From Leifsonia sp. ZF2019 (GTDB taxonomy: Bacteria > Actinomycetota > Actinomycetes > Actinomycetales > Microbacteriaceae): a stretch of 64,000 bases of DNA. Positions 26,651 to 36,088 of this stretch are shown piece after piece. Within the stretch, counting starts at the first letter, position 1. Every line of letters starts with the position of its first letter. The position numbers and the translations under genes were made by a program. The stretch is from positions 4,177,858 to 4,241,857 of the forward strand of contig NZ_CP065037.1 in assembly GCF_019924635.1 (NCBI RefSeq). The letters are read 5' to 3'. The notes beneath the pieces are model-generated. The model saw nothing but the letters and a program-made list of their open reading frames with translations, was not told the origin of the DNA and ran no database searches.

Positions 26651-27907
26651 TTACTTCGCCGTGTAGGCGGCTTGCATCGCGTCCAGCGTCTTCTGCGGAG
26701 TGGAGCTCCCGGCGAAGATGCCCTGCACGCCGTCCGTGAGCGCTTGCTGCACCGAACTCTTCCAGAGGAAGTTTCCTGCGATCGTGTGACCGTCGGCGGC
26801 GGCGGCAGCGAGCTCCTTCAGGCTCGCAGGCGGAGCGAACGAGTCGCTCGCGATGCTGGGGATCGTTCCTGACGCGGCAGCGATCGAATCGAGGGATTTC
26901 TCGGACGACCACAGGGTCAGGAACTTCTTCGCGAGCGCCAGGTTCTTGGAGGCGGCGTTGATCGAGAGGCCGCTGCCCGGGAGGATCTCGAACTTCTGCG
27001 CTGCTGCGTCATCGGTGGCAGGCAGGGGCGTGGTGACGAGGTGGAGGGTACCGGTCGCCTTGCTCTCCATGACGCCGATGTGTGCACTCACCGAGACCGT
27101 CCCCAGGTAGTCGCCGTTGATGACGCCGGGCAGAACGGTGTTGTCGATCGAGGTGCCGTTCGGGGAGTCGTTGAAGCAGCCCGCCTTGGTCATCTCGTCC
27201 TGCTTCTCGAGCGCCTCCTTCCACTGCGGCGAATCGGCATAGTCGAACGTTCCGTCGCTGAGCTCCGAGTTCCATTTGTCCGGGTCGGGGATGAGGGTCG
27301 CGAGGAGTGCGCGCGGAATCAGGAAGGTCGTCCACCCCTCCTGCAGGCCGAGTCCGAACGCGACCTTCCCCTTCGCCTTCGCGGCCGCACAGAAGCTCAG
27401 CAGCTCGCTCCAGGTGCGCGGCGCGGTCAGGCCTGCCGCAGAGAGACTGTCCGTGTTGTAGATCGCGCCGATGGAGGTGAAGTTCGGAGTGATCCCGTAG
27501 ACCTTGCCGTCATACGTCATGGCGGCCTTCGCCGGCGCTGTCGCGGCCCCGGCCCACGGGAGGTCGTCGAGCGGAGCGAGATATCCCGCCTTGGCGAGAT
27601 CGGGAACGGCCCCCTGACTGCCGGGAGGGGCTGTGAGGAAGATGTCGGGCGCCGTTCCAGCGGTGAGCTGGGTCTGGAGCGTCTGGGTGAGGTCGGTGCT
27701 GGCGATGATGTTCGTCTTGACGGTGACACCGGGGTTCGCCTTCTCGAACGCCTTCACCGTCGGGTCGATCACCTGGCTCTCGGTCCCGGACACCCAGGTG
27801 AGGGTGAGGGTGTCCTTTCCGCCGTCGGAGCCGCTGACGGCGCATCCGGTGGCGAGCAGGCCGACGCTCAGCAGCACTGCTGCGACGCCGAGGACTTTCT
27901 TTCGCAT
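26651..27907 (-). CDS. ABC sugar transporter solute-binding lipoprotein
   Basis: 418 aa. The signal ends in a lipobox LATGC near residue 21, so it is a membrane-anchored lipoprotein. The body is a family 1 extracellular solute-binding protein (LTWVSGTE start, GTAPDIFLTAPP, then YDGKVYGITPN), as for oligosaccharide importers of the CUT1 type. AAAGGAAA lies before ATG 27907. It is third in the operon malF-like, malG-like, binding protein, alpha-galactosidase. No ATPase is encoded; CUT1 systems of actinobacteria often borrow a shared MsiK-type ATPase. Confidence 0.92.
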   Translation of the reverse strand: MRKKVLGVAAVLLSVGLLATGCAVSGSDGGKDTLTLTWVSGTESQVIDPTVKAFEKANPGVTVKTNIIASTDLTQTLQTQLTAGTAPDIFLTAPPGSQGAVPDLAKAGYLAPLDDLPWAGAATAPAKAAMTYDGKVYGITPNFTSIGAIYNTDSLSAAGLTAPRTWSELLSFCAAAKAKGKVAFGLGLQEGWTTFLIPRALLATLIPDPDKWNSELSDGTFDYADSPQWKEALEKQDEMTKAGCFNDSPNGTSIDNTVLPGVINGDYLGTVSVSAHIGVMESKATGTLHLVTTPLPATDDAAAQKFEILPGSGLSINAASKNLALAKKFLTLWSSEKSLDSIAAASGTIPSIASDSFAPPASLKELAAAAADGHTIAGNFLWKSSVQQALTDGVQGIFAGSSTPQKTLDAMQAAYTAK

Positions 27908-27939
27908 GTGTTTCCTTTCTCGGGTGCGGGTAGGGGGGT

Positions 27940-28764
27940 TCAACCCTTGAGGCCGCCAGCGAAGCCCTTGATGATGTTCCGCTGGAGGACGAGATAGAAG
28001 GCGAGCACGGGAAGCACGCCGAGCGAGATCCCCGCGAAGATCGCGCCCCAGTTGGTGGTGTACTGGCTCGAGAAGTTGCGCAGAGCCAGCGGCAGGGTCG
28101 TGTACGAGCTTCCGTTCAGATACAGCAGCGGCGTGAAGAAGTCGTTGTAGATCGCGATCACCGTGAGAACCGCGATCGTTCCGGTGACGGGACGCAGAAG
28201 CGGGAAGACGACGCTCCAGAAAGTCCGGATCGGCCCGGCGCCATCGATCCTCGCCGCCTCCTCGTAGTCGGCGGGAACGGCGCGCAAGAAGACGGTGTAC
28301 AGGAGGATGGCGAAGGGGAGGTTCATTCCGACGTAGAGCAGCACGAGGGCGCCCGGCGACCCCAGCAGGCCGAGATTCTTCATCGTCACGTAGAGGGGGA
28401 TGACCCCGACGGCGGGGACCACCAATCCGGCGACGAAGACCGAGAAGGTGATCGTGGACCACCGTCGCGTCGCCCGGGCGAGCGGATACGCCGCGGCGGC
28501 CGAGATCAGGATCACCGCTGTGACGCTGGCGACGGTGATGAAAAGGGAGGTCACGAATGCCTGACCGATGTTCCCTTCCAGGAACGCCGTCCGGAAGTTG
28601 TCGAATGTGACCGGGTCGGCCGGTGTCAGCGCGGGACTGGTGTCGGTCTGTCCCTTGAGGGCGACATTGATGAGGAGATAGACGGGGACTCCGAGATAGA
28701 CGAGGGCGAGAATCCACATCAGGCCCTCGAAGAGAGCGGTTCTCGGGGTGTAGCGCGCGATCAT
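27940..28764 (-). CDS. Carbohydrate ABC transporter permease (MalG/CUT1 type)
   Basis: 274 aa with six predicted membrane segments. The EAA loop YEEAARIDGAGPIRTFWSVV contacts the ATPase. ATG 28764 overlaps the TGA of the other permease gene (ATGA). The C-terminus ends in IIKGFAGGLKG, typical of the MalG group. It pairs with the product of 28761-29729. Confidence 0.93.
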   Translation of the reverse strand: MIARYTPRTALFEGLMWILALVYLGVPVYLLINVALKGQTDTSPALTPADPVTFDNFRTAFLEGNIGQAFVTSLFITVASVTAVILISAAAAYPLARATRRWSTITFSVFVAGLVVPAVGVIPLYVTMKNLGLLGSPGALVLLYVGMNLPFAILLYTVFLRAVPADYEEAARIDGAGPIRTFWSVVFPLLRPVTGTIAVLTVIAIYNDFFTPLLYLNGSSYTTLPLALRNFSSQYTTNWGAIFAGISLGVLPVLAFYLVLQRNIIKGFAGGLKG

Positions 28765-29729
28765 CGGTTCTCCTTGGTCCGAGTCATCCGGAACTGCACG
28801 ATCGACACCGCTCCGACGAGCACGGCGAGGATGATCGAGAGCGTTATCCCGTACGAGTAGTCGCCTGCCACGAACCCGTCGGTGTACGACATGGTGGCGA
28901 GCGTGGCCGTGCTCCGCGCCGGACCGCCCTGTGTGGTGATGAAGATCTGGTCGAAGATCTTCAGACCTCCGATGACGCAGAGCAGGGAATTGATGAGGAC
29001 GGCTGGCGCGAGCAAGGGACGGATGACATACCAGAACCGCTGCCACCCGTTGGCCCCATCGAGGTGGGCGGCTTCGAGCGTCTCGGAATCGATGCCTTCC
29101 AGTCCGGCGATGAAGATCACCATGGTCACGCCGGCCGATTGCCAGACGCACATGACGGCGATCGACCAGAGGTTGACCGACGGGTCGCCCAGCCAGTCGT
29201 GTGCCAGCGCGTGGAGCCCGATCGCGTCGAGGATCTGGTTGATCGCTCCGGTCGGCGCGTACAGGAACTTCCAGATGTAACCGACCGCGACCGAGGTGAG
29301 CACGACAGGTGTGAAGAAGAGCGTGCGCAGGACCGTCTTGGATTTGAGCCGCGTCGACAGGGCGAGAGCGAGCAGGAGGCCGATCACCAGCTGGGCGAGA
29401 GTGATCATGATCGTCAGGGCGACCGTGTTCACCAGCCCTTTGACGAAGTTGGGATTCTCGAAGGCGGACACATAGTTGGTGAGCCCGATGAACGAGAAAT
29501 GGTTCGCCAGCCCGTTCCAGTCGGTCAGACTGTAGGCCATGGCCTGAACATCCGGCACCACGGTCACGAAGCAATAGATCACGGCGGCCGGCGCGATGAA
29601 CCACCACGGCACCACCCGTGCGCGTCCCCGGGTTCCGCGCACCGGCTCGGGCGACGCGCGAGTCCGCTCGGCGGGTGCGTCAGTCATGGGGCGTGCGCGT
29701 TTCTCGGCTGCGCGAGCGGTTTCGATCAC
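28761..29729 (-). CDS. Carbohydrate ABC transporter permease (MalF/CUT1 type)
   Basis: 322 aa with about six membrane segments, starting with WFIAPAAVIYCF. The EAA loop reads EAAHLDGANGWQRFWYVI. GTG 29729 is chosen because AAGGGG lies 6 bases upstream, and because the earlier in-frame ATG at 29768 overlaps the -10 hexamer of the promoter found upstream. ATG 29690 is a weaker alternative. First gene of the LacI-controlled operon. Confidence 0.88.
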   Translation of the reverse strand: MIETARAAEKRARPMTDAPAERTRASPEPVRGTRGRARVVPWWFIAPAAVIYCFVTVVPDVQAMAYSLTDWNGLANHFSFIGLTNYVSAFENPNFVKGLVNTVALTIMITLAQLVIGLLLALALSTRLKSKTVLRTLFFTPVVLTSVAVGYIWKFLYAPTGAINQILDAIGLHALAHDWLGDPSVNLWSIAVMCVWQSAGVTMVIFIAGLEGIDSETLEAAHLDGANGWQRFWYVIRPLLAPAVLINSLLCVIGGLKIFDQIFITTQGGPARSTATLATMSYTDGFVAGDYSYGITLSIILAVLVGAVSIVQFRMTRTKENR

Positions 29730-29766
29730 CGGTGACCCCTTCTGCGTCCTTGGAGAGTTCCTGCTC

Positions 29767-29795
29767 ATTACACCAGCTTCCGAACCGGTTCGCAA
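29767..29795 (-). promoter_or_regulatory. Promoter with LacI-type operator for the ABC/alpha-galactosidase operon
   Basis: On the minus strand: -35 TTGCGA (29795-29790), 17-base spacer, -10 TGTAAT (29772-29767). The palindrome CGAACCGGTTCG (29781-29792) overlaps the -35 element and the spacer, so repressor binding would block RNA polymerase. The same core occurs in front of the GH2 gene and the 1014-aa hydrolase gene. Confidence 0.75.
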
Positions 29796-29837
29796 GTTGT
29801 GTTCTTTTGAACGCTTCTTGCCACGATTTCACAACAA

Positions 29838-29847
29838 GAAACGGTTC
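29838..29847. promoter_or_regulatory. One-base variant of the LacI operator
   Basis: GAAACGGTTC differs from GAACCGGTTC in one base and is identical to the sequence before lacI. It lies between the GH2 stop codon and the ABC operon promoter, about 45 bases upstream of operator 29781-29792. It could be an auxiliary operator allowing looping, or chance. Confidence 0.35.
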
Positions 29848-29849
29848 TC

Positions 29850-32360
29850 TTATCGACGGTTCCCCGGGATCGATGCAGCCGTCGTCGATGCCCTGCTCGC
29901 GCGCTCCGCCACGTCGTTGGCCGTGCAGACCACGGGAAACCGGGCGAGGTCGGCTGCGGCGAGTTCGAGCTCCGTCCGCACGCGGATCTCCGCGGACTCC
30001 CCCGGCGCGAGGGTGGCGAGCTCCTGCTCGACCGAGCCGTCGGCATCGACCCGGTCGAACTGCAGCCACAGATCACGCAGGTGCACCCGCGCCGTGATGC
30101 GGATCACATATCCTCCGGCGCTCCGCTCCAGCTCCAGGTCGTACCGTGGGCTCGGGAGGCGGAGCTCGCGGACCGGAGCGAAGTAGTGCCAGCGCGTGGC
30201 AACAGTGCGACCACTCTCGGTCAGGCGCGCGAGGAGCGCCTCCGCCGCCCCATCGTCCGTCGCGGTGAGGAAGGCCGGCATTCTGACCTCCGCGCTCCCG
30301 CGGGGCGCGATGGTCAGCTCGGCACGGAAGTGCCCGACGGCTTCCCCCGACTCGAGGTCACGTCGCTCGAGGTCCAGCCGGCCGCGCAGCTCGTGATCCT
30401 TCTCGTTCACGACGATCGCCCAGTACTTGCCGTCACGCAGCGCGATGGCGACCGAGGTGTCCTGGTATGCACGCCGCACGGCGGCCCAGGCGGGTTTGCG
30501 GCGACCCGTGGAGTCGACCAGCGACCATGACATCCCGGGCCAGCAGTCGTTCAGCTGCCAGACGATCATCCCGTGGTTGCGCGCCCCCAGCGATCGGAAG
30601 TGGTCGATCCCGAACTGGAGCGCGTGCGCCTGATTGAGTTGTTGGGCCCAGTGGAGGACGTCGTCGCCTGCGAGGTCGCCGAAGTGCGCGGTCGTGGTGC
30701 GTCGGAGCTTCTCGGCGCCGTCTTCCGCCTTCTGATGACCGAGCCACGCCTCCCCCTCGAGATCGACGTCGCCCTCGTCCAGCGCCGCAGCGACGGCCGC
30801 CCAGCTCGGCGGCCCCTGGAACCCGAACTCCGACACGAATCGCGGGCGGATGTCCGCATAGTGCTCATAGTCCAGCTGGTTCCACACGTCCCAGGCGTGC
30901 ATGATTCCGTCGCCCTGCGCGTTCGGATCCGGGTCCTGCCACGAGAACGGGCTGCCCGGAATGTAGACCGCATCCGGGGCCAACTCCTGAACGATCGCCG
31001 GCAGCACGTCGAAGTAGTAACGCTCGCCCCAGGTCCGGCCGTCGAGCTCTGCCTGCCAGTTCCAATCGGTATTGCCCCAGAGGTTCTCGTTGTTGCCGCA
31101 CCAGAGGGCGATGCAGGCGTGACCGGCGAGACGGGACACCGCCTCCCTGGCTTCCGCCTCCACCTCCGATGCGAGCGGCTCTTCTTCGGGATAGGCCGCA
31201 CAGGCGAACAGGAAGTCCTGCCAGACGAGGAGCCCCAGCTCGTCGCAGATCTCGTAGAACGCGTCGGCCTCGTAGGTGCCTCCGCCCCAGACGCGGATCA
31301 GGTTCATATGGGCGTCTGCAGCATCCTCCAGGAGTCTCCGGTATTCGGTGGCGGGGCGGGAGGGCTGAAGGATGTCGAGGGGAATCCAGTTCGCGCCACG
31401 GATGGCGACGATCTCGCCGTTGACCGCGATGCCGAAGCCCCGCCCGTCGACGTCCGTCGACGAAACGATGTCGATCGACCGGAAGCCGATCCTGCTCGCA
31501 CGCGACTGCGGCGGGGCACCGCCGTCCGACATCAGCCTCACTTCGAGGGGGTGCAGGACGGGACTGCCATGCGAACGCGGCCACCACGGCTCGATGTCGG
31601 GAACGTCGATCGCCGTCGTGACGAGGGTCTGGCCGGTCTCGACGGCGACAGTGTGGATCGTGTCGCCCACGCGCACCTCGAGTCGCCTGCCGGGCGCAGG
31701 GGAGCCTCCGGACCACTCGATCTCCGCGCGCAGCCGGAGAAAGCCGTCGCCTCTCGACCAACGCGTCTGCGTCGTCACGCCGCCGAGGCGGGCACCGCTC
31801 CATGTCTCCAATCGGACGGATCGCCAGATTCCCGCCGTGGGCAGGCTCGGCCCCCAATCCCAGCCGAAGTTCGCTGCCGACTTGCGGATCATGTTGAACG
31901 GGTCGTCGAACAGGTGCGGCCGGGCGCCCAGCCTGGCCACCTCCTCGCGGATATGACGCAGCGGCGAGGCGAACCTCACGGTGAGCGCGTTCGAGTCGGC
32001 TCGGAGGTGCCCCGTCACGTCGAATCGGTAGCTGCGATGCTGGTTCATCACGGCACCGAGCACCGCGCCGTTGAGCTCGACGGTGGCGATCGTGTCCAGG
32101 CCGTCGAAGACGAGGTCGGTCCGCTCCGCCAGGCCGGCAGGCGCCTCGAAGTCCAGGGTGTACTCCCAATCCGTCTCACCCACCCATCGCACCTCTCGCT
32201 CGTTCCGGCCGACGAGGGGGTCGGGGATGACTCCGGCAGCCCGAAGCGCAGCGTGCACAGAGCCGGGGACGGGGGCGGCGACGGCACCGCTCGGAGCCTG
32301 TGGCGGCACCGGCCCGACCGCGCGCACGACCCATCCGTTGTCCAGAGAGTGGGAGATCAT
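29850..32360 (-). CDS. GH2 exo-beta-mannosidase
   Basis: 836 aa, no signal peptide, so it acts on imported oligosaccharides. The N-terminal jelly roll and Ig-like domains precede a TIM barrel. WCGNNENLWG holds the acid/base Glu425 and FVSEFGFQ the nucleophile Glu511; RVWGGGTYE and WQLNDCWPG are typical of GH2 beta-mannosidases rather than beta-galactosidases. It removes terminal beta-linked mannose. AAAGG lies before ATG 32360. It is divergent from lacI and has its own LacI-type operator promoter. Confidence 0.92.
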   Translation of the reverse strand: MISHSLDNGWVVRAVGPVPPQAPSGAVAAPVPGSVHAALRAAGVIPDPLVGRNEREVRWVGETDWEYTLDFEAPAGLAERTDLVFDGLDTIATVELNGAVLGAVMNQHRSYRFDVTGHLRADSNALTVRFASPLRHIREEVARLGARPHLFDDPFNMIRKSAANFGWDWGPSLPTAGIWRSVRLETWSGARLGGVTTQTRWSRGDGFLRLRAEIEWSGGSPAPGRRLEVRVGDTIHTVAVETGQTLVTTAIDVPDIEPWWPRSHGSPVLHPLEVRLMSDGGAPPQSRASRIGFRSIDIVSSTDVDGRGFGIAVNGEIVAIRGANWIPLDILQPSRPATEYRRLLEDAADAHMNLIRVWGGGTYEADAFYEICDELGLLVWQDFLFACAAYPEEEPLASEVEAEAREAVSRLAGHACIALWCGNNENLWGNTDWNWQAELDGRTWGERYYFDVLPAIVQELAPDAVYIPGSPFSWQDPDPNAQGDGIMHAWDVWNQLDYEHYADIRPRFVSEFGFQGPPSWAAVAAALDEGDVDLEGEAWLGHQKAEDGAEKLRRTTTAHFGDLAGDDVLHWAQQLNQAHALQFGIDHFRSLGARNHGMIVWQLNDCWPGMSWSLVDSTGRRKPAWAAVRRAYQDTSVAIALRDGKYWAIVVNEKDHELRGRLDLERRDLESGEAVGHFRAELTIAPRGSAEVRMPAFLTATDDGAAEALLARLTESGRTVATRWHYFAPVRELRLPSPRYDLELERSAGGYVIRITARVHLRDLWLQFDRVDADGSVEQELATLAPGESAEIRVRTELELAAADLARFPVVCTANDVAERASRASTTAASIPGNRR

Positions 32361-32412
32361 CCGATACGCCTTTCGCTGACGGCGCCGCGTCGACGCCGAT
32401 GTGGGAGAAACC

Positions 32413-32442
32413 GTATCAGAACCGGTTCACATGACTTGTAAA
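32413..32442 (-). promoter_or_regulatory. Promoter with LacI-type operator for the GH2 gene
   Basis: On the minus strand: -35 TTTACA (32442-32437), 18-base spacer, -10 TGATAC (32418-32413). The palindrome GAACCGGTTC (32419-32428) lies in the spacer right beside the -10. Same arrangement as in front of the ABC operon and of the 1014-aa hydrolase. Confidence 0.75.
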
Positions 32443-32475
32443 GCCGCGGATGAATCGATATGAATGCAGCGATCC

Positions 32476-32485
32476 GAAACGGTTC
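32476..32485. promoter_or_regulatory. Operator variant upstream of lacI
   Basis: GAAACGGTTC, one base from the strong operator core, is located 10 bases before a -10-like TATTGT (32495-32500) that would serve the lacI gene. This suggests weaker, autoregulatory binding of the LacI protein. Confidence 0.5.
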
Positions 32486-32516
32486 TTCGCCTGCTATTGT
32501 CGTGTGGGGAGGAACA

Positions 32517-33563
32517 ATGGGAATGGACCCGATGAGCGCGACTCGGAGGCCGACCATCGTCGACATCGCCACCAAGTTGGGTATGGCGAAGTCGACGGTG
32601 TCGAACGCCCTCAATGGGCGGCCGGGGGTCTCGGAGGCGACACGTGCCGCGGTCCTCGACGCCGCGTCACAGCTCCAGTGGCGCCCGAGCGGAGCAGCGC
32701 GCGCCCTGTCCCGCTCTCGCACGAACGTCGTCGGATTCCTGCTGGCCCGACCGGCCACCCTGCTCGGCGCCGAGGCGTTCTTCATGCAGCTCATCGCCGG
32801 AATCGAGTCCCGCCTGTCGAGAGACACGGTCAACCTGCTCTTCAGCACCGTCTCGTCCGTTGACGACGAGGTCGAGACGCTGGAACGCTGGGCGGGTGAG
32901 CGGCTGGTCGATGGAGTATTCCTGACCGACCTGCGCGAGACGGACCCTCGCCTCGAGCGCGTGCAGGAGTTGGGCCTCCCGTCCGTCGCTTTCGGCTTGA
33001 GCACGCCCTCTCCTGGCGTGTCCGGGGTCTTCTGCGATGAGGCCGGCTCGATCCGGGAAGCCGTCCGCTACCTCGCCGCCCTCGGCCACCGGCACATCGC
33101 CCGCGTCGCTGGGCGCCCGGATTTCCGCAACACCACACTCCGAAGCAAAGCCTTCCTCGAGGAGACGGCGGATCTCGGCCTGCGCGGCGACGTGCTGACC
33201 GCCAACGAGTACTCCGCGCCCGAAGGTGCTCAGATCACGCGACAGCTCCTGTCTCAGCGCGAGCGCCCCACCGCCGTGATCTACGAGAACGAGGTGATGG
33301 CCGTCATGGGCAGTTCCGTCGCTCAGGAGATGGGCCTGCAGGTGCCGCAGGACCTCTCCATCGTCGCCATCGGCGACTTCCCGATCTGCTCTCTGGTGAC
33401 GCCCAAACTGACCGCCGTGGGACGAGACGTACCCGAGTTCGGCGAGGCGGGAGCCGATGCGCTCCTCCGGCTCCTCGACGGAGGAGCGCCCGAGCTGGTA
33501 CAGACGGTGACACCGCGTCTCGAGCCGCGCGCGAGCACCGCCGCGCCTCCTCGTACCGCCTAG
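32517..33563 (+). CDS. LacI family transcriptional repressor
   Basis: 348 aa. The helix-turn-helix is TIVDIATKLGMAKSTVSNAL, with the hinge region at RPSGAARALS, then a periplasmic-binding-like sugar domain. ATG 32517 is chosen because GGGGAGG stands 5 bases upstream; a start at 32460 is possible but lies before the likely promoter. It is divergent from the GH2 beta-mannosidase. Its operator is inferred to be GAACCGGTTC. The 3' end overlaps the convergent GH78-type gene by 4 bases. Confidence 0.92.
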   Translation: MGMDPMSATRRPTIVDIATKLGMAKSTVSNALNGRPGVSEATRAAVLDAASQLQWRPSGAARALSRSRTNVVGFLLARPATLLGAEAFFMQLIAGIESRLSRDTVNLLFSTVSSVDDEVETLERWAGERLVDGVFLTDLRETDPRLERVQELGLPSVAFGLSTPSPGVSGVFCDEAGSIREAVRYLAALGHRHIARVAGRPDFRNTTLRSKAFLEETADLGLRGDVLTANEYSAPEGAQITRQLLSQRERPTAVIYENEVMAVMGSSVAQEMGLQVPQDLSIVAIGDFPICSLVTPKLTAVGRDVPEFGEAGADALLRLLDGGAPELVQTVTPRLEPRASTAAPPRTA

Positions 33564-36088
33564 AGCCCGAGCCGCCGCGGATCAGGCACCGCGAATCGGT
33601 GGGCGCCGGCGGCGCACGCACGTGCGGGCTCACCGTCCAGGTGGACCTCGGCCACGCATCCCGGCGGCACGGCGACCGTGAGCTCGATGGCGGCCCCGCG
33701 GTCCTGCCGGCACCATGCGACGGCGTAGCGTCCGGCCGGGGAGTCATACGTGAACGACGCACTGTCCACCGTCGCGAGAAACCGCGGCTCCACACGCGCA
33801 CGCGACCAGCCCACCGACTCCGGTGCTTGGCGGAGGCCCGCCACGACGCCCGTCATCCAGTGCGAGATCATCGAGAGCATGAAGTGGTTCTGGGAGCCCT
33901 CGCCTTCAGGCCCGGACTCGGCCGACCACGTCTCGGCGAGCGACGTGAGCCCCTTCGCGACCTGCATCCCGTATCCCGGAACGTCCGGTCGCGCCAGCAG
34001 CGCGTACAGCCGGTCGTCCAGCCCGCGACGATGGAAGGCGTCGACCACGGGCTCGAAGGCGATCTCCCCGACTCGGAGAGCATCCGCCGCCTCGATCGAC
34101 GCCAGGAGTCGGGTGAACGCATCGCCGGCTCGCTCGTGGTCCCCGGTCTGATCGGCCAGCTCGACGAAGATCGCCAGCTCGCCCTGGCTCGCCGCCGCAT
34201 CCAGCGGAAAGGCGGACAGGGCCGATTCGACACACGCGATCCGCCGGGCGAGATCGGACGCCCAGAGCTCGTCCTCCGCGAGCGTGGCGATCTCCCGGGC
34301 GTCGACGAGCACGCGCCAGTACCCGTACGAGGCCACGACCCGACGGTCGGACGTCTCGAGGGCGATCCAGTCCGAGAGGCCGAAGTCGATGAGGCCGTCC
34401 CGCTCGACCCGCGCGAGGCTGTCGAGATAGCGGCGCATGGCGGGTTCGTTCTCGCGGAGGATCCGAGGGTCTCCGTACTGGCGGTAGTGCGCGAGGGCCA
34501 GGCGGACGATGCAGCCACCCCAACTCGGATCGAACCGCATCGCCTCCGGGTCACCCATCCATTCGGCGCCGGTGAAGTCGATGAATTCGGGCGCGGTGTT
34601 CGGGATCCGCCCGTCGGGCAGCTGCGCCCGGCGGACATGGTGGAGGACGGACCGCAGGTGAGCCTCGAGGTCGAAGTGGCTCGTCAGCGCACCGAAGCAC
34701 AGGTGCAGTTGCTCGAGCCAGCCGAGCTTCTCGCGGTGAGGGCAATCGGTGAAGACGGAGTACATGTTGCTCTCGATCGATCGCACGATCAGCTCTTCGA
34801 GCCGTGCGAGGAACGGATCCGAGGTCCGGAACCGTCCGACCCGGGTGTTCGAGGCCCGGGCGACGAGGGCGCTGGCGCGCGTCACCGACTCGGCGTCCTC
34901 GATGCGCAGATACCGGAACCCGTGGTAGCCGAACCGCGGCTGCCATGCACCGCCCTCACCTGCGCGGGTCGTGACGGTGTCGACGATCGGCGAGCCTGTG
35001 CTCGCCTGGCTGATCGCCCCTCCGAGGAGCCGCTCGGCCGGCCAGAGCCGGATGGTCCGGTCCACCGAGCGCGGGGCCCAGGCGATGGACGGGAAGCCGG
35101 CGACGTTGACGCCGAAGTCGACCACGCACGCGTCGCCGTCCTCGCTCACCACCGTGCCTTCGAGGGTGTCGACGATCCGGATCGGTGGATGCTGCGGCCA
35201 CCAGATGCGGCGCTCCTCCCCGTCCGCGACAAGGTGCGCGCGTCCGTCCGGTCTGTCGTCGACGGGCTCGGGAAGACGCGCGTCGTAGTCCTCGCCTCCA
35301 TACCAGTGGGTGGAGACGGTGGGACCGCGCCCGACGACGACATCGCCGGCGAGCGGATCCACGGCGACGGTCTGTCCGTCCGCCAGGTGTTCGATGGCGG
35401 CCATGATGCGGGGTGACCCGGCCGCCGTCTCGAACTTCGTGTACCGCTGCGACTCGGCGGTCAACCGGTACGGCCCGGCTCCCACTTCGACGGTCAGGTC
35501 GTGGCGGCCGTCCGGCAGCGCGCTGAGGTCCAGCGTCACGGCGGCGGCCTCGTCCGCCAGGGCGGTGTACCCGGGGGCGAGGACCAGGTCTCCCGCCGGC
35601 TCACCGTCCACGCGCACGTCGAAGACCCCGACGCAGGCGATGTGCAGCAGTGTGGTCTCGGCCCGGCCGGCATGCCGTTCGAAGCTCTGACGGAACCAGA
35701 CAGTGCGCGAGGAGTGCGGTTCGGGGATCGGCGACGTGATCCATGCCGCTCCCATCGCCTCCAAGGACGGGGCGAGGACAACGGCGCGCCGATCGCTCCA
35801 CGCCGTGACGCCGTCGACGATCGTCCCCACCCGCCAGCCGAGGGACCGGGCGTCCAGCGGCCGTGGGATGACCGCGGTGCGGCTGTCTCCGCCCAGCGTC
35901 GACCGGACGAGCATCCGCCCGGCGGGACCGCGCTGAGATCCTCGCCAGATCTCGAGCGCGATCGCGTCCGCGCGGGTGGGCGGGTCCCAGGCGAACCGCA
36001 GGTGCGTGTCGTCCACCCCCAGCGGTCGCTCCAGGCCGTTGACCCGCAAGCGCTGCGGCGCCGCGGGTGTCGGCCTCCTCCCCGTCAT
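33560..36088 (-). CDS. GH78-type alpha-L-rhamnosidase-like protein
   Basis: 842 aa without a signal peptide. An N-terminal Fn3-like stretch (LRFAWDPPTRADA) is followed by a jelly-roll module (VWFRQSF...VFDVRVDGEPAG) and an (alpha/alpha)6 barrel with DCPHREKLGWLEQ, the GH78 active-site signature. It differs strongly from the other rhamnosidase at 5709-8177. ATG 36088 overlaps the stop of the PhyH gene (TGATG), so it is coupled to it. Rhamnose release is expected from the family, but GH78 also includes related activities. Confidence 0.8.
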   Translation of the reverse strand: MTGRRPTPAAPQRLRVNGLERPLGVDDTHLRFAWDPPTRADAIALEIWRGSQRGPAGRMLVRSTLGGDSRTAVIPRPLDARSLGWRVGTIVDGVTAWSDRRAVVLAPSLEAMGAAWITSPIPEPHSSRTVWFRQSFERHAGRAETTLLHIACVGVFDVRVDGEPAGDLVLAPGYTALADEAAAVTLDLSALPDGRHDLTVEVGAGPYRLTAESQRYTKFETAAGSPRIMAAIEHLADGQTVAVDPLAGDVVVGRGPTVSTHWYGGEDYDARLPEPVDDRPDGRAHLVADGEERRIWWPQHPPIRIVDTLEGTVVSEDGDACVVDFGVNVAGFPSIAWAPRSVDRTIRLWPAERLLGGAISQASTGSPIVDTVTTRAGEGGAWQPRFGYHGFRYLRIEDAESVTRASALVARASNTRVGRFRTSDPFLARLEELIVRSIESNMYSVFTDCPHREKLGWLEQLHLCFGALTSHFDLEAHLRSVLHHVRRAQLPDGRIPNTAPEFIDFTGAEWMGDPEAMRFDPSWGGCIVRLALAHYRQYGDPRILRENEPAMRRYLDSLARVERDGLIDFGLSDWIALETSDRRVVASYGYWRVLVDAREIATLAEDELWASDLARRIACVESALSAFPLDAAASQGELAIFVELADQTGDHERAGDAFTRLLASIEAADALRVGEIAFEPVVDAFHRRGLDDRLYALLARPDVPGYGMQVAKGLTSLAETWSAESGPEGEGSQNHFMLSMISHWMTGVVAGLRQAPESVGWSRARVEPRFLATVDSASFTYDSPAGRYAVAWCRQDRGAAIELTVAVPPGCVAEVHLDGEPARACAAGAHRFAVPDPRRLGL

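Noticed and set aside
32460..32516. Upstream start of LacI at 32460
   Set aside because: It would overlap the probable lacI promoter and operator variant; ATG 32517 has a strong ribosome-binding site just upstream of the conserved helix-turn-helix.
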